Shown here piece after piece: positions 1-9,347 of a stretch of DNA of 64,000 bases; the first letter of the stretch is position 1, and every line of letters starts with the position of its first letter. The notes under the pieces were generated by a model, which saw only the letters and a program-made list of their open reading frames with translations, did no database searches and was not told the DNA's origin. Source of the DNA: Aquimarina macrocephali JAMB N27 (GTDB lineage: Bacteria > Bacteroidota > Bacteroidia > Flavobacteriales > Flavobacteriaceae); contig NZ_JACA01000001.1 of the NCBI RefSeq assembly GCF_000520995.1, positions 310,001 through 374,000 on the forward strand. Direction: 5' to 3'. Both the position numbers and the translations under genes were made by a program.

Positions 1-398
1 TATATTGTTTTGTTTTCTATAAGACCACGTAGGATACAGGTAAAACCTGGGCTGTCTTTACCTCTAAAAGGATTCTTTTTTTTGGGTTTTGCGATCAACT
101 CCCCGAACAAGCGATCTTTTAATACTTTATCTTTTTGGACTTCTACTACCAACGTATATAGGACATTTTGATCTTCTGGATCCATATCATTCACCTTATC
201 CAAGGCATTGGAATATTCATCATTGGTGAAATTAAAATATTCATAGATGTCTAAGTAGTTGTTTTCTCCTTTTTCATCTTCCTGCACCTCTTCTTCACTT
301 TGTATTTCTTCTTCATTCTGGTACCCTTCTTCGCTTTCCTGGCTTACTCCTTTGATCATGGATACTATTAATATAACAAAAATGGGTAGCCTCTTCAT
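1..398 (-). CDS. Secreted acidic hypothetical protein, 3' end outside window
   Basis: A reading frame on the minus strand starts at ATG 396-398 and stays open to the window edge, so about 132 N-terminal residues are visible and the C-terminus is missing. It starts with Lys-Arg and a hydrophobic stretch ending near Val-Ser-Gln, which looks like a Sec signal peptide. Then comes a low-complexity Glu/Asp/Gln-rich linker (about residues 20-48) and a more ordered segment with Tyr, Phe and Lys. I do not recognise the family. The acidic linker after a signal peptide suggests an exported protein. Codon use matches the neighbours. Being cut by the edge, it cannot be assigned a function. Confidence 0.6.
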   Translation of the reverse strand, partial: MKRLPIFVILIVSMIKGVSQESEEGYQNEEEIQSEEEVQEDEKGENNYLDIYEYFNFTNDEYSNALDKVNDMDPEDQNVLYTLVVEVQKDKVLKDRLFGELIAKPKKKNPFRGKDSPGFTCILRGLIENKTI

Positions 399-698
399 TT
401 GTTCTAAAGTTTTAAATTAATTGGTATAATAAACGTTTGGTAACGTCCTTTTGTTACTTGCTTTCCTTATTTTTATATTTTTATATAAAAACAGTATGCT
501 TTTTCATTATATGCATAATTAAGGATTTTATTTTTGTTTACTAAATACGTGGCATGCTTTTTGGTTTTTATCAAATAAATTACCTATTTTGAGGCAATTT
601 TTAAGGTTATTTTAACAATAAAATAAATTTTATCACGTTCTGATAACCGGTGTAATTAACCTATAAACTATAATACATTATTTTAACACCCAAACATT
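399..698. other. Divergent intergenic region, no gene seen
   Basis: About 300 very AT-rich bases between the minus-strand partial gene and the plus-strand gene at 699. It should hold promoters for both directions. I see no perfect TAnnTTTG box close to either start, no hairpin with a T tract and no coding frame. Confidence 0.5.
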
Positions 699-1103
699 AT
701 GAAAAAATTATTTCTACTTGCATTTGTACTATGCGCAGGATTATCACTTCAAGCTCAAGAAGATTGGAAAACCCAAAAAGTTGTATTTGATAGGGTATAC
801 TCCTTAGCTACTGATCTTGGTGAACAAACTGATAAAGTGGCTGCAGCAGGTAATGTGATTTCTGTTATTACTGGTAAAGGAACTATATCGGTACAAAAAA
901 AATTAGATCCATCTAAACCTAAGCATTTAAATCACTTTGAATATCATCTATTGACTACTGCAGGTAAGGATATTTTATTAGATAAAATGAATGCTGAACG
1001 TGTGATTGAAACTTTTCATGCCAAGCTTTTAAAACTAAAGACATCATTAGCAGAGAATCAAGATGTTGATGTAGAGAATATTTTGAAGGATTTATTTAAT
1101 TAA
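699..1103 (+). CDS. Small secreted protein of unknown function
   Basis: 134 residues. The N-terminus has two lysines, a hydrophobic core and a Leu-Gln-Ala-Gln end, a typical flavobacterial Sec signal peptide cleaved near residue 20. The mature part is about 115 residues, mixed charge, with no cysteine and no motif I know. It is probably a small periplasmic or exported protein. It stands alone and is followed by a strong terminator at 1127-1155. The ATG is preceded by an A/C-rich stretch rather than a Shine-Dalgarno site, as is common in Bacteroidota. Function unknown. Confidence 0.65.
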   Translation: MKKLFLLAFVLCAGLSLQAQEDWKTQKVVFDRVYSLATDLGEQTDKVAAAGNVISVITGKGTISVQKKLDPSKPKHLNHFEYHLLTTAGKDILLDKMNAERVIETFHAKLLKLKTSLAENQDVDVENILKDLFN

Positions 1104-1126
1104 AATACAATTCTTTTTCAAACAAA

Positions 1127-1155
1127 AGAGCGACACAATGTGTCGCTCTTTTTAT
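1127..1155. terminator. Rho-independent terminator, probably bidirectional
   Basis: A perfect 10-bp stem, AGAGCGACAC against GTGTCGCTCT, with a 3-base loop, has A residues before it and a T tract after it. It lies between the convergent gene at 699-1103 and the OmpA-like gene ending at 1169, so it can serve both. Confidence 0.85.
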
Positions 1156-1168
1156 ATTTAATTACTTC

Positions 1169-2128
1169 TTATATATCATTCAACAGCTTAGTGATTTCAT
1201 CCAATTTTGGAGTTAGGATCACTTCTATTCGTCTGTTTTTACTTTTTCCTGTACTATTATCATTAGAGGCTACAGGGGCAAACTCTCCTCTACCAGCCGC
1301 AGTAATGTTTTGCGGGTCAATTTTCTGGTTTTGCAACAAAATATTTACAATGGCAGTAGCTCTCTTGGTAGACAAATCCCAGTTACCAGATAGCTGCCCA
1401 TTTCCTGTATACGGTACATTATCGGTATGTCCTTCTATCAAAACAGCGATATCGGTATTATCACCCAATACTTTACCTAATTGTTTTACCGCTTTTTGTC
1501 CTTGGGCTCCTACTGCCCAACTACCAGATTCGAACAGTAGTTTGTTTTCCATAGAGATATAGACTTTACCATTACGCTCTTCTACAGTAAGACCTTTGCC
1601 TTCAAAATTTCGTAGTGCTTTGGATATTGCATTTTTAAGCGCCTGCATTTTGGCATCTTTGGCGGCAATCAATCCTTCTAATTCATCTACTCGTTTAGAA
1701 CGAGAAGCCAGATCTCTCTGTAATGCATCCAAACGATTACGTTCTTCGGCCAGAGCTCTTTCTTTTTCTTCCAGTTGTTTTAGCAGTTCTCTGTTTTTCT
1801 TACTATTTGCTGCTATAGCCGCCGAACTGTTCTTCTCTAACGCATCATACGAATCTTTTAAGTTTTCATAATTGGCTTGTGCAGCATTATATTTTCCTTG
1901 TAAATCATCTCTTTCGGTTTTAACCTTTTGATATTCGGCATCTAATTGTTCTAATGCCTTTCTAGTGGCATCACTTGTTTTTTCTAAAGCTGCTAATTCG
2001 TCTTTGGTTTTACGATTTTCTCGCTTCAGACGGGCATACTTGCTTTCCAATTCTTTGTATACTTTAGAAGAAACACAAGAAGTCATAAGAGTACCAACAA
2101 GTATAACAGATACAATTCTTTTTATCAT
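1169..2128 (-). CDS. OmpA-family lipoprotein with coiled coil
   Basis: 319 residues. A lipoprotein signal ends at Cys18 (motif LMTSC), so it should be anchored in a membrane. Residues about 25-170 are a long charged heptad-type coiled coil. Residues about 195-310 form an OmpA_C domain, with the peptidoglycan-contact patterns EGHTDN and SKNRRIEVIL. Coiled-coil plus OmpA_C lipoproteins tether the outer membrane to peptidoglycan in Bacteroidota. It is a single gene downstream of exoIII on the same strand (48-base gap) and shares the terminator at 1127-1155. The family call is secure; the exact cellular role is inferred. Confidence 0.9.
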   Translation of the reverse strand: MIKRIVSVILVGTLMTSCVSSKVYKELESKYARLKRENRKTKDELAALEKTSDATRKALEQLDAEYQKVKTERDDLQGKYNAAQANYENLKDSYDALEKNSSAAIAANSKKNRELLKQLEEKERALAEERNRLDALQRDLASRSKRVDELEGLIAAKDAKMQALKNAISKALRNFEGKGLTVEERNGKVYISMENKLLFESGSWAVGAQGQKAVKQLGKVLGDNTDIAVLIEGHTDNVPYTGNGQLSGNWDLSTKRATAIVNILLQNQKIDPQNITAAGRGEFAPVASNDNSTGKSKNRRIEVILTPKLDEITKLLNDI

Positions 2129-2176
2129 TTTATGTTGTTTATGGGGTTACTATATTTTTAATCTCGTCAACAAAAT

Positions 2177-2941
2177 CTACACATCTAATTCGACTACAAT
2201 AGGGCAATGGTCACTATGTTTGGCTTCTGATAGAATAACGGCTCTTTTTAAATTATCTTGTAAAGGTTGAGATACCATACCATAATCCAAACGCCATCCT
2301 TTATTATTCGCTCTGGCATTAGCTCTATAACTCCACCATGAATATTGATGTGGTTCTGTATTAAAATGCCTGAAAGAATCTATAAAACCACTATCCATAA
2401 AATTACCTATCCACTCACGCTCTACTGGCAAAAACCCTGATACTTTTTTATTACGTACTGGATCATGAATATCGATTGCTTTATGACAGATGTTATAATC
2501 TCCTAGTATCACCAGGTTGGGATGCTCTTTTTTTAATTCATTTATATAGGTTTGAAAATCTGCCATATATTTTAGCTTATGTTCCAAACGATCCATATTG
2601 GTGCCACTGGGTAGGTATAAACTCATTACCGATACTCCATTAAAATCAGCTCTCAGGTTACGACCTTCAAAATCCATATAATCAATCCCGGTACCATACT
2701 CTACATGATCAGGTTTCGTTTTTGATAGAATAGCAACACCACTATATCCTTTTTTCTGAGCACTGTACCAGTAATTATGTGGATATCCGGCTTCTGAAAA
2801 CAGATCGAGATCTAACTGTTCTTTATTTGCTTTTATTTCCTGAAGACAGATCACATCGGGGTCAGTTTGCTGTAACCATTCTAAAAACCCCTTGTTTATT
2901 GCTGCTCTAATTCCGTTTACGTTATAGGAGACGATTTTCAT
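2177..2941 (-). CDS. xth: Exodeoxyribonuclease III (AP endonuclease family)
   Basis: 254 residues, the usual length for bacterial ExoIII/ExoA. It shows the exonuclease-endonuclease-phosphatase fold signatures: MKIVSYNVNGIRAA at the N-terminus, CLQEIKA (metal-binding Glu), LGDYNICH (Asp/Asn of the active site) and SDHCPI near the C-terminus (catalytic Asp-His). It cleaves DNA 5' of abasic sites in base excision repair and has 3'-5' exonuclease activity, in the cytoplasm. It may be co-transcribed with the downstream OmpA-like gene, which starts 48 bases after its stop. Confidence 0.95.
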   Translation of the reverse strand: MKIVSYNVNGIRAAINKGFLEWLQQTDPDVICLQEIKANKEQLDLDLFSEAGYPHNYWYSAQKKGYSGVAILSKTKPDHVEYGTGIDYMDFEGRNLRADFNGVSVMSLYLPSGTNMDRLEHKLKYMADFQTYINELKKEHPNLVILGDYNICHKAIDIHDPVRNKKVSGFLPVEREWIGNFMDSGFIDSFRHFNTEPHQYSWWSYRANARANNKGWRLDYGMVSQPLQDNLKRAVILSEAKHSDHCPIVVELDV

Positions 2942-3088
2942 TGAATTGTGGTTTAAATTTTAGTAAAAATAAAAAATGAAGTGTCATATCGATACATTTT
3001 AATCATCTATTATGAATTTAAATTGGTATATAAATCCCATCATATTGTAATAATTTTTTATGATCTTTATAGTAAACAACCACAAATC

Positions 3089-3457
3089 ATGAAAAACATG
3101 CTTAAAATGGCCTGCTTGCTTCTACTATTTAATGCATACAATTGTGTTCCTGCAAAGGGAGTAGATGCTAAGAATACTTCGGATTCAAAAAGTGACACTC
3201 AACTTATAACATCAAAAGAAATGGTAGAAAAAGGGTTTAGCAAAGGCACTATAGTGAGTAGTAAATCTGAAGGGTGTCCTTATATTCTAAATGTTGAAGA
3301 ATATAAAGATAATCTGGATCCTATTAATCTTAGTGAGTTTTTTAAAGCCGAGGTTCCCAAACATGTTTGGGTAAAATTTGGCAGCCTTAGAATGGCAAGT
3401 AGATGCAACAATGCTCGTCCGGTTTCTATTACAGAAATCAATACACGTAAAGAATAA
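3089..3457 (+). CDS. Small lipoprotein of unknown function
   Basis: I start at ATG 3089, giving 122 residues. An open frame extends upstream to 2981, but the ATG at 3089 begins a clear lipoprotein signal (basic start, Leu-rich core, Cys near residue 19), which an upstream start would bury. The mature part is about 100 residues, with a repeated GCPY/Cys pattern and a C-terminal segment with a Cys-Asn pair (MASRCNNARP). No family recognised; similar small lipoproteins occur in Flavobacteriia. It converges on the T9SS gene, with only 5 bases between the stops. Confidence 0.65.
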   Translation: MKNMLKMACLLLLFNAYNCVPAKGVDAKNTSDSKSDTQLITSKEMVEKGFSKGTIVSSKSEGCPYILNVEEYKDNLDPINLSEFFKAEVPKHVWVKFGSLRMASRCNNARPVSITEINTRKE

Positions 3458-3462
3458 GTGTA

Positions 3463-6456
3463 TTATTGTACAACAAACCTCGTAGCGTCTGCTTTTCTAT
3501 TGTTACCAAATCGTGCAAAATAGACTCCTGATCTCGCATAGGACATATCTAAATCGTATACAAATCTACCATTAGCATCTTTTCTCACTATATTAGAAAC
3601 GATAACTTGTCCTAAAATGTTAAATATATAAAGTCTCGTTTCAGTTTCTGAGCCTGAGTCTGATTTGGTGATCAAGAATTGATTATCGGGTTCTGTAATT
3701 ACAATCAATCCGGTATCCAGTTCTTTATTTTCTCCTAACTCTACTGTATAGTCATGGGTCGTACCAAAGTCCATCGAACCACATGAATTATTAAGAGGGG
3801 CTCCACTATTGGTATTAACATCACCTGCACGAATCCTAAGCAAATGGCTTCCTAACACAGCATCGTCAGCAATTGATATAGTAAACTCCTGATCTGTATT
3901 AGCAGCTTCAATAATCTGGTTATCTACCAACAATTCTGATTCTTCAAAAACAATATTGTCATTAAAATCAATCCACATAGATACTCGCTCTGATCCATTA
4001 TTGTCTGCAAACCCTGTTTGTACGGTTAATGTATAGTTTCCTATAGATCGATTTAAATTGATGGTAAAATCATTCCTGAAATCCTCATACCCTGTATCAC
4101 AAGTAATTTGAGTATTCGTAACATTTGCCAATTCGAAAGACTTAATTCCGTCCTCAAATCGAGTGCAATTTGATGTTGGTCTACAAAACGTTCTTTCTAT
4201 TGTTCGGGTAATCATATCGTTCCCCGTATTCTCATCTGTAGCTAAAGCTGTTCCTAATTGAAATTCGAAAGTTCCTGTTCCTGTAATATCTACCAAAGTG
4301 GTAAATGTATAACTTGCTTCTGCTTGTGGTTGCAAGGTGCCTGTAAAAACTTCTTCTATTCTGGTTCCGTTATTTAAAGTATAAAAAACCGGAATATTAG
4401 TTTGCGCAGTAGAACCAAAATTATACAATGTAACTGTAATTGCTTCTTCAGAAGCTGTAATTCCACTATCAGGAGCGGGGGATAATAATTCTCCTACTCC
4501 TACATCAATAGGAAATAAATTATTGAGTGTTACTTCGCTACAATCATTTTCTGGATTAGTATCTCCCGCCGCATTAGTTTCTGCTGTTATAGTATATACT
4601 CTTTCTGTACTAAGATCTGCATTGGTAGCAAATGAAAAGGAAGCTGTTCCTAACGGAGCTATAGGACCTGCTAATAACTCATTAACTACTGGCCCTCCAT
4701 TAATAGAGTATGTAACCTGAATATTACTTTGAGCTGTAGATCCAAAATTCTTAACTGTTACAATAATGTTTTCAGAATTGGTAAAAGTAGCATCATTTCC
4801 TGGGGTATCTATACTTACTACTCCCACATCGGTAGTAACTGTACCAGCCACTTTAAAAACACCTACTACATTTCTTGAGTTGTCTCCTGTATTTTCAAAA
4901 TATTCTGCAATGTGCCAAAATGTTTGATCATCAACAGGGTCTACAGTAAGTTGCGCATAATCTCCATATCGTTGCGGATCTCCTTCGCGTTGTATATCGG
5001 TTCCTATTTTGATATCTTGTTCTGCTATGGTCATTGTTCCTAATGGGTCACCTGCAAGTCTACCAGTATATCGAATTGAGGCAAAACTATCTGCACTTGC
5101 TCCGGTACTGGTTGTACCCATTGTAGTATATCCCATACCAATATTACCATAAATATCCATAGCCATACTCCCGCACCATGCACTTTTACCATCGGGAGAG
5201 GTATAGGTTCCTTCCTGAAATACAGTCCAGGGTTGACCATCTCCACTTTGTCGTAGTTCATACCAACGTATTCCTGCTACATCATCTGCATCTGCATCTA
5301 TATCTACTACATGATTAAGTACTACAGAGTTATAATTACAAAATCTCCTGTAATTACTGGCAAACATAACTGCACCTTGTAATGCATCAATATTTCGATC
5401 ACTACCTGGTTGTGGTAAGTTACCAAAAGACCCACCATCAAAAGTAGAGTCAAAAATTGTTACTGCAAGCTCTTCGGCCTCTGTAATTGTTGATTGACTG
5501 GGAGAAACCCAGTCTACATCAATTTTCCATAGTTTTAAAATATCCTGATCGACACCTTCCCATTCATCATCCTGAAAATAAACAATTCTCGCATCACCAT
5601 CGGGAGGTAACGTTTTTCCTAAAGCATTAAATGATGCCGGGCTGTAAAACCCACCTATTCTAGCTCCTGGAAGCGGAAAACCTACCATTTTTACATTTTC
5701 TTCTGCTGCTCCCTGTAGCATTTTTTCTCTTTCGATCACAAACACAATTTCACTGGTTTGTACCGAATTCTGATCTTTATTTGCCGTTACATAGTATCCA
5801 TCAGACCAAATTGAAAATTTTGTGTAATCAGGAAATCCTTCTGTATTAAATCTATATGTAAACCATCCATCATTTACAGGGTCTGGCCCTTGACCTACAG
5901 CTACCAAAAATCCGTTTGGAGTATTAGAAAACTGAGTAATCACAAATCGATCTGCAAAACTATCATAAAATACAATTGGATCTCCAAGAGTTTCTCCTGG
6001 GAATATATTGGCTAATGATGATGAAGCCACTAACTCATTACCACTTCTATCGTGTATTGCAAAAGCAAAGTTTTTGGCACTTACATAATGATTAGGACCA
6101 ACAGCTCCTGTAGGATCTGAAGGAGCTCTATTGCTAGAATTTACCTCAAATGTAAGAGAAGGAGCTTTACCAGCTCTCATCATCTGATTGCTCTTTTGTT
6201 TTGCAAGTAAAGGATCCATTCCTTTTGGAAAACCTTTTCCCGGAACAATCTTATTCGCATCTGTTCTTCTAGGATTAATCTTACCTTCTCTTGGTTCACC
6301 AGGTAATAATTTTTTTCCTGCCAATGGCTCTATTGCCCTCATATAAGCAGCAGTAGTTACCATACTAGCATTCATGGTTTCTTTCTTTTGCGAAAATCCT
6401 ATGGCAACAAAAAATAGAAAAGAAACTACTACAATTTTCTTTAATAGCATAAGCAA
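3463..6456 (-). CDS. Large secreted protein with T9SS type A sorting domain
   Basis: 997 residues. Signal peptide at residues about 1-22 (hydrophobic core, then GFSQ). The long N-terminal half has a beta-propeller-like composition (DPTGAVGPNHYV, DPIVFYDSFADRFVI), as in secreted hydrolases of this phylum. Two CARDB-like beta domains follow (VTVKNFGSTAQSN and VTLYNFGSTAQTN). Next is a GEVED-type domain (WIDFNDN, LRIRAGD), and last a type IX secretion C-terminal signal (YIFNILGQV, SGVYFARF). It should cross the outer membrane through the T9SS and stay on the surface or be released. Substrate or enzymatic activity is not evident. An alternative start lies two codons in. Confidence 0.85.
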   Translation of the reverse strand: MLMLLKKIVVVSFLFFVAIGFSQKKETMNASMVTTAAYMRAIEPLAGKKLLPGEPREGKINPRRTDANKIVPGKGFPKGMDPLLAKQKSNQMMRAGKAPSLTFEVNSSNRAPSDPTGAVGPNHYVSAKNFAFAIHDRSGNELVASSSLANIFPGETLGDPIVFYDSFADRFVITQFSNTPNGFLVAVGQGPDPVNDGWFTYRFNTEGFPDYTKFSIWSDGYYVTANKDQNSVQTSEIVFVIEREKMLQGAAEENVKMVGFPLPGARIGGFYSPASFNALGKTLPPDGDARIVYFQDDEWEGVDQDILKLWKIDVDWVSPSQSTITEAEELAVTIFDSTFDGGSFGNLPQPGSDRNIDALQGAVMFASNYRRFCNYNSVVLNHVVDIDADADDVAGIRWYELRQSGDGQPWTVFQEGTYTSPDGKSAWCGSMAMDIYGNIGMGYTTMGTTSTGASADSFASIRYTGRLAGDPLGTMTIAEQDIKIGTDIQREGDPQRYGDYAQLTVDPVDDQTFWHIAEYFENTGDNSRNVVGVFKVAGTVTTDVGVVSIDTPGNDATFTNSENIIVTVKNFGSTAQSNIQVTYSINGGPVVNELLAGPIAPLGTASFSFATNADLSTERVYTITAETNAAGDTNPENDCSEVTLNNLFPIDVGVGELLSPAPDSGITASEEAITVTLYNFGSTAQTNIPVFYTLNNGTRIEEVFTGTLQPQAEASYTFTTLVDITGTGTFEFQLGTALATDENTGNDMITRTIERTFCRPTSNCTRFEDGIKSFELANVTNTQITCDTGYEDFRNDFTINLNRSIGNYTLTVQTGFADNNGSERVSMWIDFNDNIVFEESELLVDNQIIEAANTDQEFTISIADDAVLGSHLLRIRAGDVNTNSGAPLNNSCGSMDFGTTHDYTVELGENKELDTGLIVITEPDNQFLITKSDSGSETETRLYIFNILGQVIVSNIVRKDANGRFVYDLDMSYARSGVYFARFGNNRKADATRFVVQ

Positions 6457-6621
6457 TAATTTATATTAAGATCTGGCTCTTTACTTAGAGACTAAAATAC
6501 AACTAAACTTCAAAATACGATAACCATAAGGCACTTTATCCTTAGTATTGATAAAAAAACGGTTAATTTTAAAAAAAATTATCAATAATTGTCAATGATT
6601 ATATCTTATCTATGTTTTTAT

Positions 6622-6657
6622 TAAAATAAAAAAGCTGCCTCATAATGAAGCAGCTTT
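6622..6657 (-). terminator. Terminator of glyS
   Basis: Read on the minus strand, AAAGCTGC pairs with GCAGCTTT, with further TCAT/ATGA pairing inside, and the stem is followed by a T-rich run. It lies just past the glyS stop at 6681. Confidence 0.8.
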
Positions 6658-6680
6658 ATCATGGAAAACCTATCCCAAAA

Positions 6681-8216
6681 TTATTTTAACCAATACTCGG
6701 CATCTGTCTTTTCAGAAATGATGGCTTTAAGCTCTGTAATCGCCACTCGTTTCTGCTCCATAGTATCTCGATCTCGTATCGTAACCATGTTATCTTCTTT
6801 AGTATCATGATCTACTGTGATACAAAATGGGGTACCATTAGCGTCTTGTCTTCTATATCGACGTCCAATAGCATCTTTTTCGTCATAAATGACATTAAAT
6901 TTCCATTTTAGATCATCAACAATCTGTTCTGCGATCTCTGGCAGGCCATCTTTTTTAACCAAAGGAAGTATTGCTGCTTTTACTGGCGCAACAACTGCAG
7001 GTAGTTTCAATACCACCCTACTGCTACCATCTTCTAATTCTTCATCTTGTAATGCGGTAGAGAATACAGCTAGGAACATTCTGTCTAATCCAACCGAAGT
7101 TTCAACAACATAAGGAACATAGCTTTCTTTTAACTCTGGATCAAAAAATTGTAATTTTTTACCTGAGTGTTCTTCATGGGCTTTAAGATCAAAATCTGTT
7201 CTAGAGTGAATTCCTTCTAATTCTTTAAATCCAAATGGAAAATCAAACTCAATATCGGCTGCGGCATTCGCATAGTGTGCTAGTTTATCATGATCATGAA
7301 AACGATAGTTCTCTTTACCTAATCCTAGTGATAAATGCCAGTTTAATCGGGTTTCTTTCCAGTATTCGTACCATTTCATTTCTTCACCAGGACGTACGAA
7401 GAATTGCATTTCCATTTGTTCAAACTCCCGCATCCTAAAGATAAACTGGCGCGCTACGATCTCATTTCTAAATGCTTTTCCGGTTTGGGCAATTCCAAAC
7501 GGTATTTTCATTCGTCCCGTTTTCTGAACATTCAAGAAATTCACAAAAATACCTTGAGCGGTCTCTGGTCTTAAGAATAAATCGGTAGCAGATTCTGCAG
7601 ATGCTCCTAATTTAGTACCAAACATTAGGTTAAATTGTCGCACCTCTGTCCAGTTTTTAGAACCAGTCTCTGGATCAGCAATTTCTAATTCTTCTATTAA
7701 TGCCTTTACATCTGCAAGATCTTCGTTATCCAAAGATTTTGCCATACGCTGTATAACCTCTTCTTTTTTAGAAAAGTATTTTACCACTCTCGGGTTAGTA
7801 GCTACAAATTGAGCTTCATCAAAGTCATCTCCAAAACGTTTTTTTGCTTTAGCGATTTCTTTTTGAGCCTTTTGATTAAGCTTCTCTGCATAATCCTCAA
7901 TAAGTACATCGGCTCTATATCTTTTTTTAGAATCTTTATTATCAATAAGAGGGTCACTAAAAGCATCTACGTGCCCCGAAGCTTTCCAGGTTGTAGGGTG
8001 CATAAATATTGCAGCATCAAGACCAACAATATTCTGGTGCATATTTACCATACTTTTCCACCAATATTCTCTTATATTTTTTTTAAGTTCTACTCCATTT
8101 TGACCATAATCATATACCGCACTCAGTCCATCATAAATTTCACTAGAACCAAAAATATACCCATACTCCTTAGCATGGGCAATAACCTTTTTAAATTTAT
8201 CTTCTTGCTTTGCCAT
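6681..8216 (-). CDS. glyS: Glycyl-tRNA synthetase, dimeric (alpha2) type
   Basis: 511 residues, the size of the single-chain class II GlyRS of Bacteroidota. The start (AKEYGYIFGSSEIYDG) matches the N-terminal catalytic region. Class II motif 2 is FRNEIVARQFIFRMREFEQM and motif 3 is near VGLDRMFLAVF. The C-terminal anticodon-binding domain has KDAIGRRYRRQDANGTPFC. It charges tRNA-Gly in the cytoplasm. A perfect TAnnTTTG box ends four bases before the ATG, so the mRNA is probably leaderless. A terminator follows at 6622-6657. Confidence 0.97.
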   Translation of the reverse strand: MAKQEDKFKKVIAHAKEYGYIFGSSEIYDGLSAVYDYGQNGVELKKNIREYWWKSMVNMHQNIVGLDAAIFMHPTTWKASGHVDAFSDPLIDNKDSKKRYRADVLIEDYAEKLNQKAQKEIAKAKKRFGDDFDEAQFVATNPRVVKYFSKKEEVIQRMAKSLDNEDLADVKALIEELEIADPETGSKNWTEVRQFNLMFGTKLGASAESATDLFLRPETAQGIFVNFLNVQKTGRMKIPFGIAQTGKAFRNEIVARQFIFRMREFEQMEMQFFVRPGEEMKWYEYWKETRLNWHLSLGLGKENYRFHDHDKLAHYANAAADIEFDFPFGFKELEGIHSRTDFDLKAHEEHSGKKLQFFDPELKESYVPYVVETSVGLDRMFLAVFSTALQDEELEDGSSRVVLKLPAVVAPVKAAILPLVKKDGLPEIAEQIVDDLKWKFNVIYDEKDAIGRRYRRQDANGTPFCITVDHDTKEDNMVTIRDRDTMEQKRVAITELKAIISEKTDAEYWLK

Positions 8217-8220
8217 TGCG

Positions 8221-8228
8221 CAAAAATA
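8221..8228 (-). promoter_or_regulatory. Flavobacterial -7 box of glyS
   Basis: TATTTTTG on the minus strand fits the TAnnTTTG consensus exactly and is separated by only CGCA from the glyS ATG. With transcription starting a few bases past the box, the transcript would begin at or next to the start codon. Confidence 0.6.
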
Positions 8229-8340
8229 ACTGAATTTAAATGATTTGAAAACGAATCTGATTTTGTTTTTATTAAAATCTTCATCAGTTGCTAATGCAGG
8301 GGTTACTCATCGAAAGTAATTTCTGACAAAAGCATAAAAA

Positions 8341-8373
8341 AACCGTCATATTTTAAGCAATATGACGGTTTTT
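8341..8373. terminator. Rho-independent terminator
   Basis: A perfect 12-bp stem (AACCGTCATATT with AATATGACGGTT) and a 6-base loop, flanked by A-rich sequence on one side and T-rich on the other. It follows the minus-strand gene that ends at 8393. Confidence 0.85.
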
Positions 8374-8392
8374 AATTCTGTATCTAAAAAAA

Positions 8393-9274
8393 TTATCTTA
8401 GTTCAAACTGAGTGTTTGAGATCATTTTTGGTCCAGAGAATACATTTACAATATAGTTTCCTTTAACTAGTTCACCTTCTGCTGCATCTACTAATACACA
8501 AACATCCAGTGCTTCATTTTCATAGAATACTTTATTAGTTCCACTATAGGTAAGTGTAGCACTATCAAAGTTTATAGCTATTTTATCTCCTATCAAAACA
8601 TTATCAGGATTAACTACCTGTACATAAAGGTTTTTATCTCCTTTTTCTGTTAATTTATTTGGTGCAAGTGTAAAACAAACTCTTACTTTTTCTGCTCTAC
8701 TTGCTTTAGAAGTTGTTGATATTTTACCACTGTTACGTACACGTACTCCTTCTGCTTTGATATTTGCTGCCGTAAGCGCCGAACCTCTTTCTACAATATC
8801 AGCAAGTTTACTGTTTTGAGTTTGTAACGAATCTGATAAGATTATTCTTTTATTTAATGCAACAGAAGTACTATCTAAATCTGTAGTTAATTGCGTATTT
8901 GCAACCGTTAAACTATCTGCAAGCTTAAACAATCTTTCACGTTCCTTTTTAAGTTTACCTACTTCTCTTCTGTATCGAGAGATCAAAGCCAGATTAGCAT
9001 CATTATCTTTTACACTATCTAATAAGACTACAATACGTTCTTTAGCCTTAAGTAAATGATCATCCATTACTTCATTAAGAGCAATAGCATTGTCATACTT
9101 TGTTATCAATTCTCCTAATTCACTTTCAATAAGATCCTTTTCTTGTTGCAAAATTGCTTTATTTTGCTTCTCTTCGTTGTAAAACTTATACGTAAATATC
9201 CCTAGAATAAGTAACAGTGCTCCTAGAACACCGATAAGAATCTTAAGGGTTAAGTTATTGTTTTGAGTTGTCAT
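8393..9274 (-). CDS. Membrane-anchored coiled-coil protein of unknown function
   Basis: 293 residues. A short polar N-terminus is followed by one transmembrane helix (about residues 10-28), then a long coiled coil (about 30-165) and a C-terminal beta-rich domain of about 110 residues (KVRVCFTLAPNKLTEKGDK, IAINFDSATLTYSG, VNVFSGPKMISNTQFEL). The topology suggests an inner-membrane protein with its main part in the periplasm. Similar proteins are widespread in Flavobacteriia without an established function. It stands alone, with its own terminator. Confidence 0.75.
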   Translation of the reverse strand: MTTQNNNLTLKILIGVLGALLLILGIFTYKFYNEEKQNKAILQQEKDLIESELGELITKYDNAIALNEVMDDHLLKAKERIVVLLDSVKDNDANLALISRYRREVGKLKKERERLFKLADSLTVANTQLTTDLDSTSVALNKRIILSDSLQTQNSKLADIVERGSALTAANIKAEGVRVRNSGKISTTSKASRAEKVRVCFTLAPNKLTEKGDKNLYVQVVNPDNVLIGDKIAINFDSATLTYSGTNKVFYENEALDVCVLVDAAEGELVKGNYIVNVFSGPKMISNTQFELR

Positions 9275-9347
9275 AATTAAGATTTATAATTTTTGATGGT
9301 TATTTTAATAGCTAAATATAATAATTAATGTTAATCTCCCTAATAAA

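Noticed and set aside
1140-1562. Plus-strand frames opposite the OmpA-like gene
   Set aside because: Antisense shadows of a well-supported lipoprotein gene; no promoter or domain.
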